A stretch of 64,000 nucleotides of DNA from Jatrophihabitans_A sp035248685 (GCA_035248685.1 DATFHF010000014.1:1-64000); one strand, 5' to 3'; positions 7,914-17,661 are shown, counted from the stretch's first letter. Made by a program: numbers and translations. Notes: a model not told the origin generated them from the sequence alone.

Positions 7914-10604
7914 TCACCGCGTGGTGGTAGCGCTGGCCGCGGCGGTCCCGTACGACGATCCCGCGACGTAAAGCCGGTAGCTGTAGCTATGCGTCTGGAC
8001 GAAGCCGACCGCCATTTGCCCGGTCGAGTCACTGGTCCGAGACAGCACGTTTTGCCAGCTGCCGTTGATGAAACGCTGAAGGTATATGGTCCGGCCAGCG
8101 CTGCGGCTGATCGTAGAGCCGACCTGCTGTTTGATCAGCCCGTTGATGTAGACGGCGACGCCTTGGCGGGAGCTGGCAATGTACGCGGTGGTCAAGCCTA
8201 AGGACACCGTCATGGTGTTGCTGGGATACGACGTGTGCCCGGTCGTGTCGAAGGCCACCACGAAGTACCGGTGGGTCGAGCCGACCTTCAGGCCGGTGTC
8301 GGTCCAGCTGCCCCCCATGAGTCCGCTCGCCACCCGGACTCCGTCGCGGTAGACCGAATAGCTGCCGATAGCGACATTGTCGGTGGCGCCGTTCCAATAC
8401 AGCGGCACTGTGCCCGGCACCCCGGCCGACACGAACAGCCGCGGCGGGGTCGGCCGGGTCCAGTCCGGAGTAGTAACCGATGTGCCGGAACTGATCCGCG
8501 AGATATTGCCGGCCTCATCCACCGCCGCCACCGAGTAGGTGTACTTGGTAATGTCCTTGGCCGTGGTGTCGGTGGCGCTGTTACCGGTCAGCCCGGACAG
8601 CAACAGCATCCCATCTCGATAGACCTGGTAACTGCTGACGCTGACGTTGTCGGTGGTAGCCCCCCAGGACAAGCTCACCTGGTGTGGGGTGGCCAATGAG
8701 ATGTGCGCGAGCGGAGGACCCGGTGTGTTGGGCGGGGTCGTGTCCGGCACCGCTACGGACCCGGAGGCCGCACTCTGTGCCGAAGAGTTGTCGCGCTGGT
8801 CCCGCGCCGCCACGGTCCAGCTGTGGGTGCCCATCGGCACCCCAACATCGGTCCAACTGGTGACGCCGGCCGGGATGGTGGCCCGGTAGACGCCGTCGCG
8901 GTAGATGTCGTAGGCAACCACGCCGACGTTATCGGTGGCCGCAGCCCCGCGCTTGATGATGACGTTGCCGGCGCTCCGGACGGCCGACGGCGCACCGGGC
9001 ACCGACGGCGCCGAGTTGTCGGCGGCGAAGTGATAGGTCACCTGGTCGAACACGGCGCCGTTCGAATCGGTCGGGCTGACCGTGACGTTGGTGCCGGACA
9101 CCGTCACCTTGAGGAAGTGATAGACCTGCCCGGCCGCGCTGGGCTTGGCGGTCGCAGAACCGCTCGGCGAACCGCAGGACAGGCCGGTGGCGTGGCCCGG
9201 ATCCCAACCCCGAGCGTAGACATCGGTCGAAGAACAGGCGCTGGACGCCAGCAGGCTCGGCACCCCGCCACCGCCGCCGGTGACGTAGCTCGGCACCCCG
9301 CCGGGCGGCGCGACGTTGCGCTGATACAGGTGGGCGTGCCCGTTGAAGACCAGGTTCACTCCGTTGTTGTTGAGCAATGCCTCCAGGCTCGTCCCGCCGC
9401 CGGTCGGGTTGGCCGCGCTGTTCTGCAAATAAACGTCCTGCTGGGTGGTGAAGTTGTTCTGATCGACTCGCAGCGGGTAGTGGAAGAAGGCCATCCGCAG
9501 CGCGTTCGCTCCACGCGCCGCCCGGTCCTGCTGAAGGTCGTTGGCCAACCACTGGTATTCCGCACTGTCCTGCTGCCAGTGCAGATCCCGGTCGGCCTGG
9601 TAGCTGGGGCAGTTCGACGGGCACGCGGTGCCCAGGTTCGGGTAGCTGGATTGCGACAGGTCGCTCCAGTCGGCGTCCAGGATGTAGAACCGCACCCCAC
9701 CGACGGTGTAGGCGTACCAGTCGCTGGGATAGTTGCCGGCCGGCAGGCCGTTCACCGACGGATACGGTGTCGAGCCGCTGTACACACCGCCGGAAGCGGC
9801 GGCGTTGGCGGCAGTCGGCCAGGTCGAGAAGAACACTCCATTGCGGCCGTGGTTACCGGCCACCGCGTACAACGGCAGGCTGGAACCGACCTTGCCCCAG
9901 TACCGGGCGTCGAAGACACCGCTGACCTCCGGACCGCCACCGGCACCGTCAGCGGGATGGTTCAGGTCACCGTAATTGGTGGTACTGCCGCCGGGATACG
10001 CCACGTCCCCGGTCGAGACCGCGAACAGCGCCGGCGCGCTGGGGCTGGCCGCGCTGGATGCCAACTGGTCGTCCAAGGCGTCCTGGTACGGGTTATAACT
10101 GGTCTGCGGGCCGTTGTTGGACAGCAACGTCTCGCCGAAATCCCCCAGCACGTCGAAGCTGAACGAGCCGCTGCTCGGCAGGGTGCTGAACGTGGTCGGG
10201 AACCGCGGCGGTTCGGATAGCAGCGCGGTGTCCGGACTGCCCGTCCCGCTGAAGATCCGGTAGCAGTAGGTGGTCCCCGGAGAGAGGTTCTTCAGCACCA
10301 CCGAATGCTGGTAGTACGGTGCGGCCTCGCCGAAGGCGGTGTAGCTGGTGGGCGCACCGGCTGCCGCCGCGATCGACTGGCCGCAATTCCCGGACGGCCC
10401 GTAGGACACCACACCGTCCGAGGTATCCGAGGCGTCGGTCGCCCAGACCACATCCACCGAGGTGGTGGTCAGGTCGGTCAGGTAGGGATACCGGGCGAGC
10501 GCCGGCGAGTCGGCGGCCGCGGTGGACGTGATCGGCACCGCCATGCCCAGCAGGAGCAACGCGAACGCGACTGACGCCACCATCGGCCGATGGAAACGAA
10601 CCAC
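7914..10604 (-). CDS. Secreted purple-acid-phosphatase-like metallophosphoesterase with FnIII repeats
   Basis: Predicted 896 residues. A signal peptide (VASVAFALLLLGMAVPI, Ala-rich end) is followed by a purple acid phosphatase N-terminal Fn-like domain (TTTSVDVVWATD). The metallophosphoesterase domain shows the expected metal ligands in order: GDFGE, GDVAY, GNHGRNG, FFHYPLR and GHAHLYQR. Three fibronectin III-like repeats follow, each with the phrase YRDG, and a C-terminal beta domain ends the protein. It likely hydrolyses phosphate esters outside the cell. The GTG start at 10604 has GGGGGTG just upstream; ATG 10583 is an alternative. The leader contains several hairpins (see that entry). Confidence 0.88.
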   Translation of the reverse strand: MVRFHRPMVASVAFALLLLGMAVPITSTAAADSPALARYPYLTDLTTTSVDVVWATDASDTSDGVVSYGPSGNCGQSIAAAAGAPTSYTAFGEAAPYYQHSVVLKNLSPGTTYCYRIFSGTGSPDTALLSEPPRFPTTFSTLPSSGSFSFDVLGDFGETLLSNNGPQTSYNPYQDALDDQLASSAASPSAPALFAVSTGDVAYPGGSTTNYGDLNHPADGAGGGPEVSGVFDARYWGKVGSSLPLYAVAGNHGRNGVFFSTWPTAANAAASGGVYSGSTPYPSVNGLPAGNYPSDWYAYTVGGVRFYILDADWSDLSQSSYPNLGTACPSNCPSYQADRDLHWQQDSAEYQWLANDLQQDRAARGANALRMAFFHYPLRVDQNNFTTQQDVYLQNSAANPTGGGTSLEALLNNNGVNLVFNGHAHLYQRNVAPPGGVPSYVTGGGGGVPSLLASSACSSTDVYARGWDPGHATGLSCGSPSGSATAKPSAAGQVYHFLKVTVSGTNVTVSPTDSNGAVFDQVTYHFAADNSAPSVPGAPSAVRSAGNVIIKRGAAATDNVGVVAYDIYRDGVYRATIPAGVTSWTDVGVPMGTHSWTVAARDQRDNSSAQSAASGSVAVPDTTPPNTPGPPLAHISLATPHQVSLSWGATTDNVSVSSYQVYRDGMLLLSGLTGNSATDTTAKDITKYTYSVAAVDEAGNISRISSGTSVTTPDWTRPTPPRLFVSAGVPGTVPLYWNGATDNVAIGSYSVYRDGVRVASGLMGGSWTDTGLKVGSTHRYFVVAFDTTGHTSYPSNTMTVSLGLTTAYIASSRQGVAVYINGLIKQQVGSTISRSAGRTIYLQRFINGSWQNVLSRTSDSTGQMAVGFVQTHSYSYRLYVAGSSYGTAAASATTTR

Positions 10605-10739
10605 GAAACCCGCACCCCCGTGTAGCCGACGGCTTCACCGTCGGCAGCTCCCCCAAACCGGACAGTGTCCGGCGAACACCCGCCGCCAGCTGGGACGGAG
10701 CGGATGTGTGTTCTGTATACAGGGGCCGAAACGCAAGCG
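10605..10739 (-). promoter_or_regulatory. Structured 5' leader of the phosphatase gene
   Basis: Between the phosphatase start and the GH4 stop lie three hairpins. One has an 8-bp perfect stem (10625-10632 with 10638-10645, 5-base loop). Another is CCGGAC-AGT-GTCCGG at 10658-10672. The third is CGGCG-N6-CGCCG at 10670-10685. The last two share three bases, so they exclude each other. The stretch GGGGGAGC followed by GGTGAAGCC faintly recalls part of a ydaO (c-di-AMP) riboswitch, but the rest of that consensus is missing. It could also include the terminator region for upstream transcripts. Confidence 0.4.
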
Positions 10740-12014
10740 CTAGAAGCAGTCTTGCCAGAATCGGGGCAGCCGGTCGCGGTTCGCCTCCAGGATGGCGTCC
10801 AACAACGGCTTGGCCAGCTCCCACTGCCGCACCAGCGGATTGGCGAGCAGTGCTCGCAGCGCCACCTGCCGGTTACCGGTCCGCGCCGCCTCGATCGTCA
10901 GGACCTCGTACGCGGTCACCGCCTGCACCAAGCCGAGCAGCTCCGGAGCCAGCGGCGGCACCGGCAACGGATGGGCCCCGGCAGCATCGACTAAAGCGGG
11001 CACCTCGACCACCGCGTCGTCCGGCAGCCCGGCGATGGTGCCGTTGTTGCGAACATCGACGTAGTGGTGGCCACCGTCCCCGGTCAGCAGCGACGTGACC
11101 AGCGCGGCAGCGGCCTCGCTGTAGTAGGCACCGCCCCGCTGCTCGAGCAGTTCCGGCTTGTGATCGAGCGCCGGGTCGGCATACATGTCGAGCAGCACGC
11201 GTTCGATCGCCAGCACCTCCTCGGCGCGTTGCGGGCCGGTTGCCTGGGCGTGAATCGCCCGGTCGGTGCAATAGAAGTAGTGCAGGTAGTAGGACGGGAT
11301 GGCCCGCAAGGTGCGCAGCAGCTCGGCCGGCAGCTCGATTCCCTCGACTAGTTCGTCGATCCGGTCGCTGTCGAGCAGCTCGGGCAACCGGTCCACCCCG
11401 TCCACCAGGATCTGCCGGATCCAGGACAGGTGGTTGAGCCCGGCGTGATCCAGCCGAACCCGATCCGGGTGCACCCCGAACCGGCTGGCCAGCCGCCGCT
11501 GGAAGCCGATCGCGACATTGCACAGGCCGAGGGCGCGATGGCCCTCCTCCAGCAGGGCGCGAGTAACAATGCCGACCGGGTTGGTGAAGTCCACGATCCA
11601 GGCCTGCGGTAGCGCCCGCTCGGCGACCACCTCGGCGATGTCGAGCACCACCGGGACGGTCCGCAGCGCCTTGGCGAAACCACCCGGCCCGGTGGTCTCC
11701 TGCCCGAGCAGGCCGAACTTGCCCGGCAGGGTTTCATCGACCAGCCGTGCCTGTTGGCCGCCGACCCGCAGCTGGACCAGCACTGCCGCGGCACCGTCGA
11801 CCGCCCCGGCCAGTGCGGTGGTGGTGGTCAGCCGGCCGGGGTAACCGTGGCGGTCCAGGATCCGCCGAGCCAGGCCGCCCACCACGTCGAGCCGATCGGC
11901 CGCGATGTCGTGCAGCACCAGTTCATCGACGGCCAGCGTGTCGGCTCGCCGCGCGAAACCCTCGATTAACTCGGGGGTGTACGTGCTACCCCCACCGATC
12001 ACCGCAATCTTCAC
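10740..12014 (-). CDS. GH4 family 6-phospho-beta-glucosidase-like enzyme
   Basis: Predicted 424 residues, normal for glycoside hydrolase family 4, which cleaves phosphorylated disaccharides by an NAD+- and metal-dependent redox mechanism. Visible motifs are the N-terminal dinucleotide fold KIAVIGGGSTYTPELIEGF, DFTNPVGIVTR, the metal-site Cys in CNVAIGFQR, and HAGLNHLSW. It is the last gene of a seven-gene operon (ROK kinase, binding protein, two permeases, two ATPases, GH4), 2 bases after the last ATPase. The ABC importer brings in unmodified sugar, so the operon's ROK kinase may make the 6-phosphate substrate; that link is inference. Exact sugar unknown (cellobiose- or chitobiose-like). Confidence 0.88.
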   Translation of the reverse strand: MKIAVIGGGSTYTPELIEGFARRADTLAVDELVLHDIAADRLDVVGGLARRILDRHGYPGRLTTTTALAGAVDGAAAVLVQLRVGGQQARLVDETLPGKFGLLGQETTGPGGFAKALRTVPVVLDIAEVVAERALPQAWIVDFTNPVGIVTRALLEEGHRALGLCNVAIGFQRRLASRFGVHPDRVRLDHAGLNHLSWIRQILVDGVDRLPELLDSDRIDELVEGIELPAELLRTLRAIPSYYLHYFYCTDRAIHAQATGPQRAEEVLAIERVLLDMYADPALDHKPELLEQRGGAYYSEAAAALVTSLLTGDGGHHYVDVRNNGTIAGLPDDAVVEVPALVDAAGAHPLPVPPLAPELLGLVQAVTAYEVLTIEAARTGNRQVALRALLANPLVRQWELAKPLLDAILEANRDRLPRFWQDCF

Positions 12015-12016
12015 AG

Positions 12017-13012
12017 CTATCCCGTTCTATAGGCTAGTTCAGCCTCGGCGACGTGACAGGCCGCCTGATGGGCCGGAGCCAGCAGCCGGGGTTGCGGGGT
12101 GAGCTCGGCACAGACGTCCACCGCCAGCGGGCAGCGCCAGCGGAACCGGCAGCCAGGGCTCGGGTCGATCACTCGGGGTGGCTCGCCGGTGTCCGAGTCG
12201 GCGGCCACCTCCAGCGGCGCCCGCGGATCCGGGACCGCCGACAACAACAGCTGGGTGTACGGGTGTTTCGGCTCCGCCAACACGCTTTCGGTCGGGCCCG
12301 ATTCGACGATGTGTCCGGCGTACATCACGAGCAGCCGGTCGGACAGGTACCGCGCGCTGGCGATGTCGTGGGTGATGTAGAGGATGGAGACGCCCTCGTC
12401 CTCGCGCAGCTTTGCCATCAGGTTCAACAACCCGAGCCGGATCGAGACGTCGAGCATCGATACCGGCTCGTCGGCCAGGATCAGCTTCGGCTGGTAGGCC
12501 AATGCCTGGGCGAAGCCGATCCGCTGGCGCTGGCCGCCGCTCAACTCGTGCGGGAACCGGTCGAGGATGGTGGCCGCCGGGGTCAGTCCAACCGCATCCA
12601 CCACCCGTTCGGCCTCGGCCAGGCGCTGCGCCCGGCTTAGCTCGGGCCGGTGCAGTTTCAGCCCGCGCCGGATGCCGTGCGAAACCCGATAGGCCGGGTT
12701 CAACGAACTGAACGGGTCCTGGAACACCATCGGGACATCGCTTCGATACGCCATTGCCTGCCGGCGGGTACGCATGCTGGCCAGCGATCTGCCCTGGTAG
12801 CGAATCTCGCCGCTGGTCGGGCGGTACACCCGGGCAAGCAACCGGGCGATGGTGCTCTTGCCGCTGCCGCTCTCCCCCACCAACGCGACGATTTCCTTGT
12901 GATGGATGACTAGATTCGCATCGTCGACCGCGTGCAGGGTTCGCCGGCTCAAGCTGCCGCCGACCTTGAAGTGCTTGCTCAGCCCGCGGGCCTCCAGCAA
13001 CGGCTCGGTCAT
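12017..13012 (-). CDS. Dpp/Opp-type ABC transporter ATP-binding protein (OppF-like)
   Basis: Predicted 331 residues. Walker A GESGSGKSTIARLL, signature LSGGQRQRIGFAQAL and Walker B LILADEPVSMLD are all present, with a C-terminal oligopeptide-transporter extension (PGCRFRWRCPLA). The open frame runs further upstream, but ATG 13012 overlaps the stop of the preceding ATPase gene as ATGA, the usual coupled arrangement. It energises import by the two permeases encoded upstream. Opp-type systems also carry oligosaccharides, and the GH4 gene and ROK kinase here point to a sugar. Confidence 0.93.
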   Translation of the reverse strand: MTEPLLEARGLSKHFKVGGSLSRRTLHAVDDANLVIHHKEIVALVGESGSGKSTIARLLARVYRPTSGEIRYQGRSLASMRTRRQAMAYRSDVPMVFQDPFSSLNPAYRVSHGIRRGLKLHRPELSRAQRLAEAERVVDAVGLTPAATILDRFPHELSGGQRQRIGFAQALAYQPKLILADEPVSMLDVSIRLGLLNLMAKLREDEGVSILYITHDIASARYLSDRLLVMYAGHIVESGPTESVLAEPKHPYTQLLLSAVPDPRAPLEVAADSDTGEPPRVIDPSPGCRFRWRCPLAVDVCAELTPQPRLLAPAHQAACHVAEAELAYRTG

Positions 13013-14001
13013 GAGGACTCCCGCCCCTCGGACGGCACCGAGGGTGCGTGCCGCAGGCAGCGAGCCTGCGCCGGCCCAACGTCGTACAACCGCGGTTCGA
13101 CGCTGCTGCACTGCGGTTGCACGACTGGGCACCGTGGATGGAACCGGCAGCCACTCGGCAGCCGGGCCAGCTCCGGTGGGCTGCCGGGAATGCCGGCGAG
13201 CTCGACTCGCGGACCCCTGATGGACGGGAAGGCCTCAAGCAGCCCCCGGCTGTACGGATGCGCAGGCGTGTCGAACACGGTCCGGGTCGGCCCGGCCTCC
13301 ACTACCTGACCGGCGTACATGACCAGCAACCGGTCGGAGAAGTGGCTGACCAGCGACATGTCATGGGTCACGAAGACCACCGCGAAACCCAACCGCTGCT
13401 GAAGTTGCTTGATCTGGACCATCAGCGAGCGTTGCGCCACCACGTCCAGCGCCGAGGTGGGTTCGTCCATGATTATCAGGTCGGGCGTGAACAGCAGCGC
13501 CATCGCGATCATGGCTCGCTGCCGCATGCCGCCACTGAGCTGATGCGGGTAGCTACCGAGATGGATCGGGTCGATACCGACCAGCCGCAGCACTTGCGTG
13601 GACCGTTCGGTCGCCTGCTGCGCGGAAAACTTGCTGTGTGCCGCCAGCGCGTCGCGAAACTGCGCGCCGATGCTCAGCACCGGGTTGAGCGCGTTCATGG
13701 CGCTTTGCATGACCAGCGACAACTCCCGCCACCGCAGCACGTTCAATTGCTTGTCGGTCATGGTGACCAGGTTCCGCGCATTGAACGCCACGCTGCCGGC
13801 GGTGATCGCGGCCGGTGGGCTGAGCAACCGGGCGATCGCGAACAGCATGGTGGACTTGCCACAGCCGGACTCGCCCACCACCCCGACGAATTCGCCCGTC
13901 CCTACCTCGAAGCCGACACCGTCGACGGCGGTCACCGGGCCGCGATCGGTGGCGTATTCGACCGTCAGCTCTCGAACCTCAAGCACCGGCGCGGTCGGCA
14001 C
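13009..14001 (-). CDS. Dpp/Opp-type ABC transporter ATP-binding protein (OppD-like)
   Basis: Predicted 330 residues. Walker A GESGCGKSTMLFAIARLL, signature LSGGMRQRAMIAMAL and Walker B LIIMDEPTSALD are intact. The C-terminal GCRFHPRCPVVQPQC motif, a cysteine-rich tail of OppD/OppF proteins that often holds an iron-sulfur site, is visible. The start overlaps the permease gene by 23 bases and the stop overlaps the next ATPase start, so translation is coupled. It acts with the second ATPase on the cytoplasmic face of the importer. Confidence 0.93.
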   Translation of the reverse strand: MPTAPVLEVRELTVEYATDRGPVTAVDGVGFEVGTGEFVGVVGESGCGKSTMLFAIARLLSPPAAITAGSVAFNARNLVTMTDKQLNVLRWRELSLVMQSAMNALNPVLSIGAQFRDALAAHSKFSAQQATERSTQVLRLVGIDPIHLGSYPHQLSGGMRQRAMIAMALLFTPDLIIMDEPTSALDVVAQRSLMVQIKQLQQRLGFAVVFVTHDMSLVSHFSDRLLVMYAGQVVEAGPTRTVFDTPAHPYSRGLLEAFPSIRGPRVELAGIPGSPPELARLPSGCRFHPRCPVVQPQCSSVEPRLYDVGPAQARCLRHAPSVPSEGRESS

Positions 14002-14911
14002 GTCGCCTCCTCACCGGCCGGAGCGCCGGGTTGCTGATCTCATCGAACGCGTAGTTGATCAGGGCGAACGAGACGCCGAGCAGGGCCACGCACAGCCCCG
14101 GAGCAATCGACCAGAGTGGCATGCCGGTCTGGAGGGCCTGCTGGCTCTGTGACCAATACAGCATGGTGCCCCAGCTGATCGAGTTCGGATCCCCCAGGCC
14201 GAGGAACTGCAAACCGGCCGCGGTCAGCACCGAATACAGGGCCGCCCCGAGAAAGTTCGCGACGATCAGCGAGGTCATGGTAGGCAGCACCTCGGCCAGG
14301 ATGATGTATGAGCGCCGCTCGCCACGTACTCTCGCGGATTCAAGAAAGTCCCGGTTGCGCAACGACAACGTCTGCGCGCGCAGCTGATTGGCCCCGTAGG
14401 ACCAGCCGGTGACGACCAGCACTACCAGGATCACCAGCAGGGTGCCCTTGCCGGCGTAGGTGGCGAAGATAATGATCAGCGGAAAGGTCGGTATCACCAG
14501 GAAGATGCCGGTGATCATCGACAGCACCTCATCGGCGATGCCACCGAGGTAGCCGGCGCTCACCCCCACCAGCACCGACAGCACAGTGGCAAACAGCCCG
14601 GCCACCAGGGCGATGACCAGTGACTGCCGGGTGCCGTAGACCAGTTGGGCCCAGATGTCCTGTCCCAATGACGTGGTGCCCAGCCAGTGCCTGCTCGACG
14701 GCCCTAGCGATGGTGCGAAGGCCAGGTCGTTGGGATGGCGAACCGAGGTGAACAGCCCCGGTGCCACCGCCAGCACGCAGAAGACGACGAAGATGATCGT
14801 CCCGATCATGGCCTTGCGGCTGCTGCGAACCGCACCGATCCAGCCACCGCCGTGCCGGCGAACCGGCGGGCTGGTGCCGGCAGCGGCGGTGTCGATCAAC
14901 AGCGCGGTCAT
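13979..14911 (-). CDS. Dpp/Opp-type ABC transporter permease (DppC-like)
   Basis: Predicted 310 residues. It has an N-terminal cytoplasmic stretch, a first helix (AMIGTIIFVVFCVLAVAPGLF), a periplasmic loop with HWLGTTSLGQDIWAQLVYGTR, and five more helices. That loop and the EAA-like segment ESARVRGERRSYIILAEVLP are typical of DppC/OppC. Only 6 bases separate it from the partner permease, so the two form the membrane channel of one importer. Confidence 0.92.
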   Translation of the reverse strand: MTALLIDTAAAGTSPPVRRHGGGWIGAVRSSRKAMIGTIIFVVFCVLAVAPGLFTSVRHPNDLAFAPSLGPSSRHWLGTTSLGQDIWAQLVYGTRQSLVIALVAGLFATVLSVLVGVSAGYLGGIADEVLSMITGIFLVIPTFPLIIIFATYAGKGTLLVILVVLVVTGWSYGANQLRAQTLSLRNRDFLESARVRGERRSYIILAEVLPTMTSLIVANFLGAALYSVLTAAGLQFLGLGDPNSISWGTMLYWSQSQQALQTGMPLWSIAPGLCVALLGVSFALINYAFDEISNPALRPVRRRRADRAGA

Positions 14912-14917
14912 CGCGGG

Positions 14918-15907
14918 TCAGCCGTTCGTCCGGGATCGCGGGTCCAGCCAGGCGATCGCGAAGTCGCAGATCAGCAATGCGAGCAGCACCGCGACCGTGA
15001 ACAGCATGAACAATGCCTGCATCAGCGGGTAATCGCTGTTCTGCACGGCGTTGTACAGCAGGTAACCCAGCCCCGGGTAGTTGAAGACGTACTCCACCAG
15101 GATCGCGCCGGAGATGACGAAACCGAGCGACATGGCAAAGCCGGACAGGTTCGGCAAGAATGCATTGCGCGCCGCGTAGCTGGTCATGATCCGCCGGTTC
15201 GATAGGCCCTTGGCGCGTCCCATCCGGACGTAGTCCTCCGACAGGGTGGTGATCATATTGTTGCGCATGGTCAGGATCCAGCCGCCGATCGAGGTGATCA
15301 GGATCGTCGCCGCCGGTAATACCGCGTGTTTCAGCACGTTCTCGATGAAACCCAGCGACCACTCGGGCAGCAGGTCGGTGTCGTAGTTGAAGTCGCTGGG
15401 CAACAGGCCGTTGGTCCAGACCGAGAAGACCAGGATCAGCAGCAGGCCCACCCAGAAGTAGGGCAGCGCGGAGGTCACCACGAATACCGGCGGCAGCACC
15501 GAGTCCAGCTTGCCGCCGCGTTTCCAACCGGCCACGATGCCGATCACCGAGCCGAGCGCGAACGCGAGCACGGTGGCCATCCCGACCAACCCGAGCGTCC
15601 ACGGCAGCGCCTGCTTGACGATCGTGCTGACCGGCTCGCCCATGGTCGCGCCGATGGAGATTCCCCAGTCACCGGTGACCATGCTCTTCAAGTAGTCCAG
15701 GTACTGCACTGCGATGTTCTGGTGCGGCTTGAATCCGAACGAGGTGAGCAGTTGCTCCAGCGCCGCCGGTGACAGCTTGTTGTGCGTCCGGTCCCGCAGC
15801 GCCTGAAGCGGGCTGCCCGGCATGAACCGCGGAATGAAGAAGTTCAAGGTCAGCGCAGCCCACAGCGTGAGCAGGAAGAAGCCGAGCCGGCGCAGCACGT
15901 ACCTCAT
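14918..15907 (-). CDS. Dpp/Opp-type ABC transporter permease (DppB-like)
   Basis: Predicted 329 residues, six membrane helices. The N-terminus RYVLRRLGFFLLTLWAAL and the EAA-loop sequence YVRMGRAKGLSNRRIM are the standard DppB/OppB signatures. ATG 15907 is 9 bases after the stop of the substrate-binding protein gene, consistent with an operon order of binding protein, DppB, DppC, OppD, OppF. Confidence 0.92.
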   Translation of the reverse strand: MRYVLRRLGFFLLTLWAALTLNFFIPRFMPGSPLQALRDRTHNKLSPAALEQLLTSFGFKPHQNIAVQYLDYLKSMVTGDWGISIGATMGEPVSTIVKQALPWTLGLVGMATVLAFALGSVIGIVAGWKRGGKLDSVLPPVFVVTSALPYFWVGLLLILVFSVWTNGLLPSDFNYDTDLLPEWSLGFIENVLKHAVLPAATILITSIGGWILTMRNNMITTLSEDYVRMGRAKGLSNRRIMTSYAARNAFLPNLSGFAMSLGFVISGAILVEYVFNYPGLGYLLYNAVQNSDYPLMQALFMLFTVAVLLALLICDFAIAWLDPRSRTNG

Positions 15908-15916
15908 TGCCGGAGG

Positions 15917-17629
15917 CTACTGCGCGGCGCGTGAGTACAGGTGTAACAGCACCTGCTCGACGTCGGGAACGGTGAACGCCGAAGGCTGGGCGTACGGGTC
16001 GTCCGCGGTCGGCCAGCCGCCGATGTCGCTGGTGTTGTACTGGAACCAGTCGACGGACTCGGTGGTCGGAATGATCGGGATGTCCTTGAGCACGGCGTCT
16101 TCGACCTGCTTCATGATCGCCACCTGGCCGGCGTCGTCGGCGCTGGGGTAGGAGTTGAGCAACTCGTCGATCGCCGGGTTGTTGTACCGCTCGTAGTTGC
16201 TGTTGGCCTGCTGGCCCAGTGGTGCCGAGTTCTTCGAGTGCAGCATCTGCCGCAGCTCGTAGTACGGCGTGGGCCCACCCGGTTCCCCGTAGTAGGCAAG
16301 GTCGAAGTCACCGGTGAAGAGCTTGGAGTCGAATGTCTGCTGGGCCAGGTCCTGCACGGTCAGCTCGATGCCGATCGGCTTGAGCTGCTGCTTGATGACA
16401 GCCAGCGACGCGTCCCAGTCGGTGTAACCGGTGATTGTGATGATGGACAGCTTCAACGGGTGGGACGGTGAGTAGCCGGCGGAGGCGAGCAGCTGCCGAG
16501 CCTTGTCCGGGTTGGGCTTGTCGTAGCCGGCCGCGCTAACCGCCGCCGCGTCGTAGTACTTCGCGAACGTCGGAATGACTACCCCGGCCTGGTTGGCCGG
16601 CGGCTGCTGGCCACCCTCCCCGATCGCCGAGATTTGGTTGCGGTCGATGGCGGCGGCGATCGCCTGCCGCACCGCGAGCTTGCTGGTGGCCTGGTGGGAC
16701 GGATCCAGGTTCGGGAAGATGTTCACCAGGGTCACCGGCGGCGACCAGGTGTGGTTGTCGCTCGACTTGGATAGGTAGAACTGCTTGATGTTCGGGATGA
16801 ACTGGCTTCCCCACTGAGCCTTGCCGTTGGCCAGATCAAGGTTTGCCGGCCCGTTGTCGAGGTAAGCCGGGTACTCCACCTTCTGGATGTAGGGCTTGCC
16901 GGGCTGCCAGTAGGTCGGGTTGGCCACGTATTGGATGTTGTTCGGCTTGCACGGGCTCACCTTGAACGGGCCGGTACCGACCGGATCCGGATCCGCCCAG
17001 GTGTCCGGGTGCGCCGCCGCCTCACCGGTTGAGAACACGTGCTCGGGCACGATGCCGACCTGGTTGGCGAAGTTGAAGAAGTACGGCTCGGCCGGCTTGT
17101 CGAACGTCATGGTGACTTGGTTGCCGCTGGCGGTCACGCTCTGCAGGCCGGCCGCGGTCCACAGCGCGTACGCATCGGTGGCCGGCACCCGCTTCATCAG
17201 GTTGAAGGTGAACGCGACGTCGTCGGCGCTGAACGGCTGGCCGTCGTTCCACTTCACCCCGTCCCGAATGGTGAAGACGATGGACTTCTTATCCGCATCC
17301 CAGGTATAGGACTTCGCCAGCATCGGCGTCTCCGCCTGGTTGTTCAACAGGTTGACGAACACCAGCGGCTCGTATACGAAGCCGACCGACTCCAGGTAAA
17401 CAGCCGGGTTGAACGGATTGAACTGACAGGTCCAGGTCTGCCCCTGCTCGTTGGAGATGGTGACCGTCCCGCCCTGCTTATGGGACGCCTTCTCGGTGCT
17501 GCTGCCCTCCTGACTCACGGTCCCCGAGGGTGTCGCGGCCACCCGCTTCTTCGCACTGGTACAGCCGGTGGCGAGCAAAGCCACTGTCACGCCAAGCACG
17601 AATGCCCTGGTTGCTGTGTTGCGCCTCAT
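15917..17629 (-). CDS. Extracellular solute-binding lipoprotein, family 5 (SBP_bac_5)
   Basis: Predicted 570 residues. A lipoprotein signal is visible: basic start, hydrophobic core, and lipobox LLATGC with Cys23 as the lipid-modified residue. Family-5 features follow: YEPLVFVNLLNNQ, WNDGQPFSADDVAFTFNL, GTGPFKV and, later, KPNPDKARQLLASAGY. ATG 17629 was chosen over 17665 because GAGGAGCG lies 6 bases upstream. It captures the substrate for the Dpp-type importer encoded just downstream. Family-5 proteins bind peptides or oligosaccharides; the context favours a sugar. Confidence 0.92.
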   Translation of the reverse strand: MRRNTATRAFVLGVTVALLATGCTSAKKRVAATPSGTVSQEGSSTEKASHKQGGTVTISNEQGQTWTCQFNPFNPAVYLESVGFVYEPLVFVNLLNNQAETPMLAKSYTWDADKKSIVFTIRDGVKWNDGQPFSADDVAFTFNLMKRVPATDAYALWTAAGLQSVTASGNQVTMTFDKPAEPYFFNFANQVGIVPEHVFSTGEAAAHPDTWADPDPVGTGPFKVSPCKPNNIQYVANPTYWQPGKPYIQKVEYPAYLDNGPANLDLANGKAQWGSQFIPNIKQFYLSKSSDNHTWSPPVTLVNIFPNLDPSHQATSKLAVRQAIAAAIDRNQISAIGEGGQQPPANQAGVVIPTFAKYYDAAAVSAAGYDKPNPDKARQLLASAGYSPSHPLKLSIITITGYTDWDASLAVIKQQLKPIGIELTVQDLAQQTFDSKLFTGDFDLAYYGEPGGPTPYYELRQMLHSKNSAPLGQQANSNYERYNNPAIDELLNSYPSADDAGQVAIMKQVEDAVLKDIPIIPTTESVDWFQYNTSDIGGWPTADDPYAQPSAFTVPDVEQVLLHLYSRAAQ

Positions 17630-17661
17630 CTTGACGCTCCTCGGTAGGTGGTGTGTGCGGC

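Noticed and set aside
10605..10739. ydaO (c-di-AMP) riboswitch before the phosphatase
   Set aside because: Only GGGGGAGC and GGTGAA-CC resemble it; the rest of the conserved core is missing.
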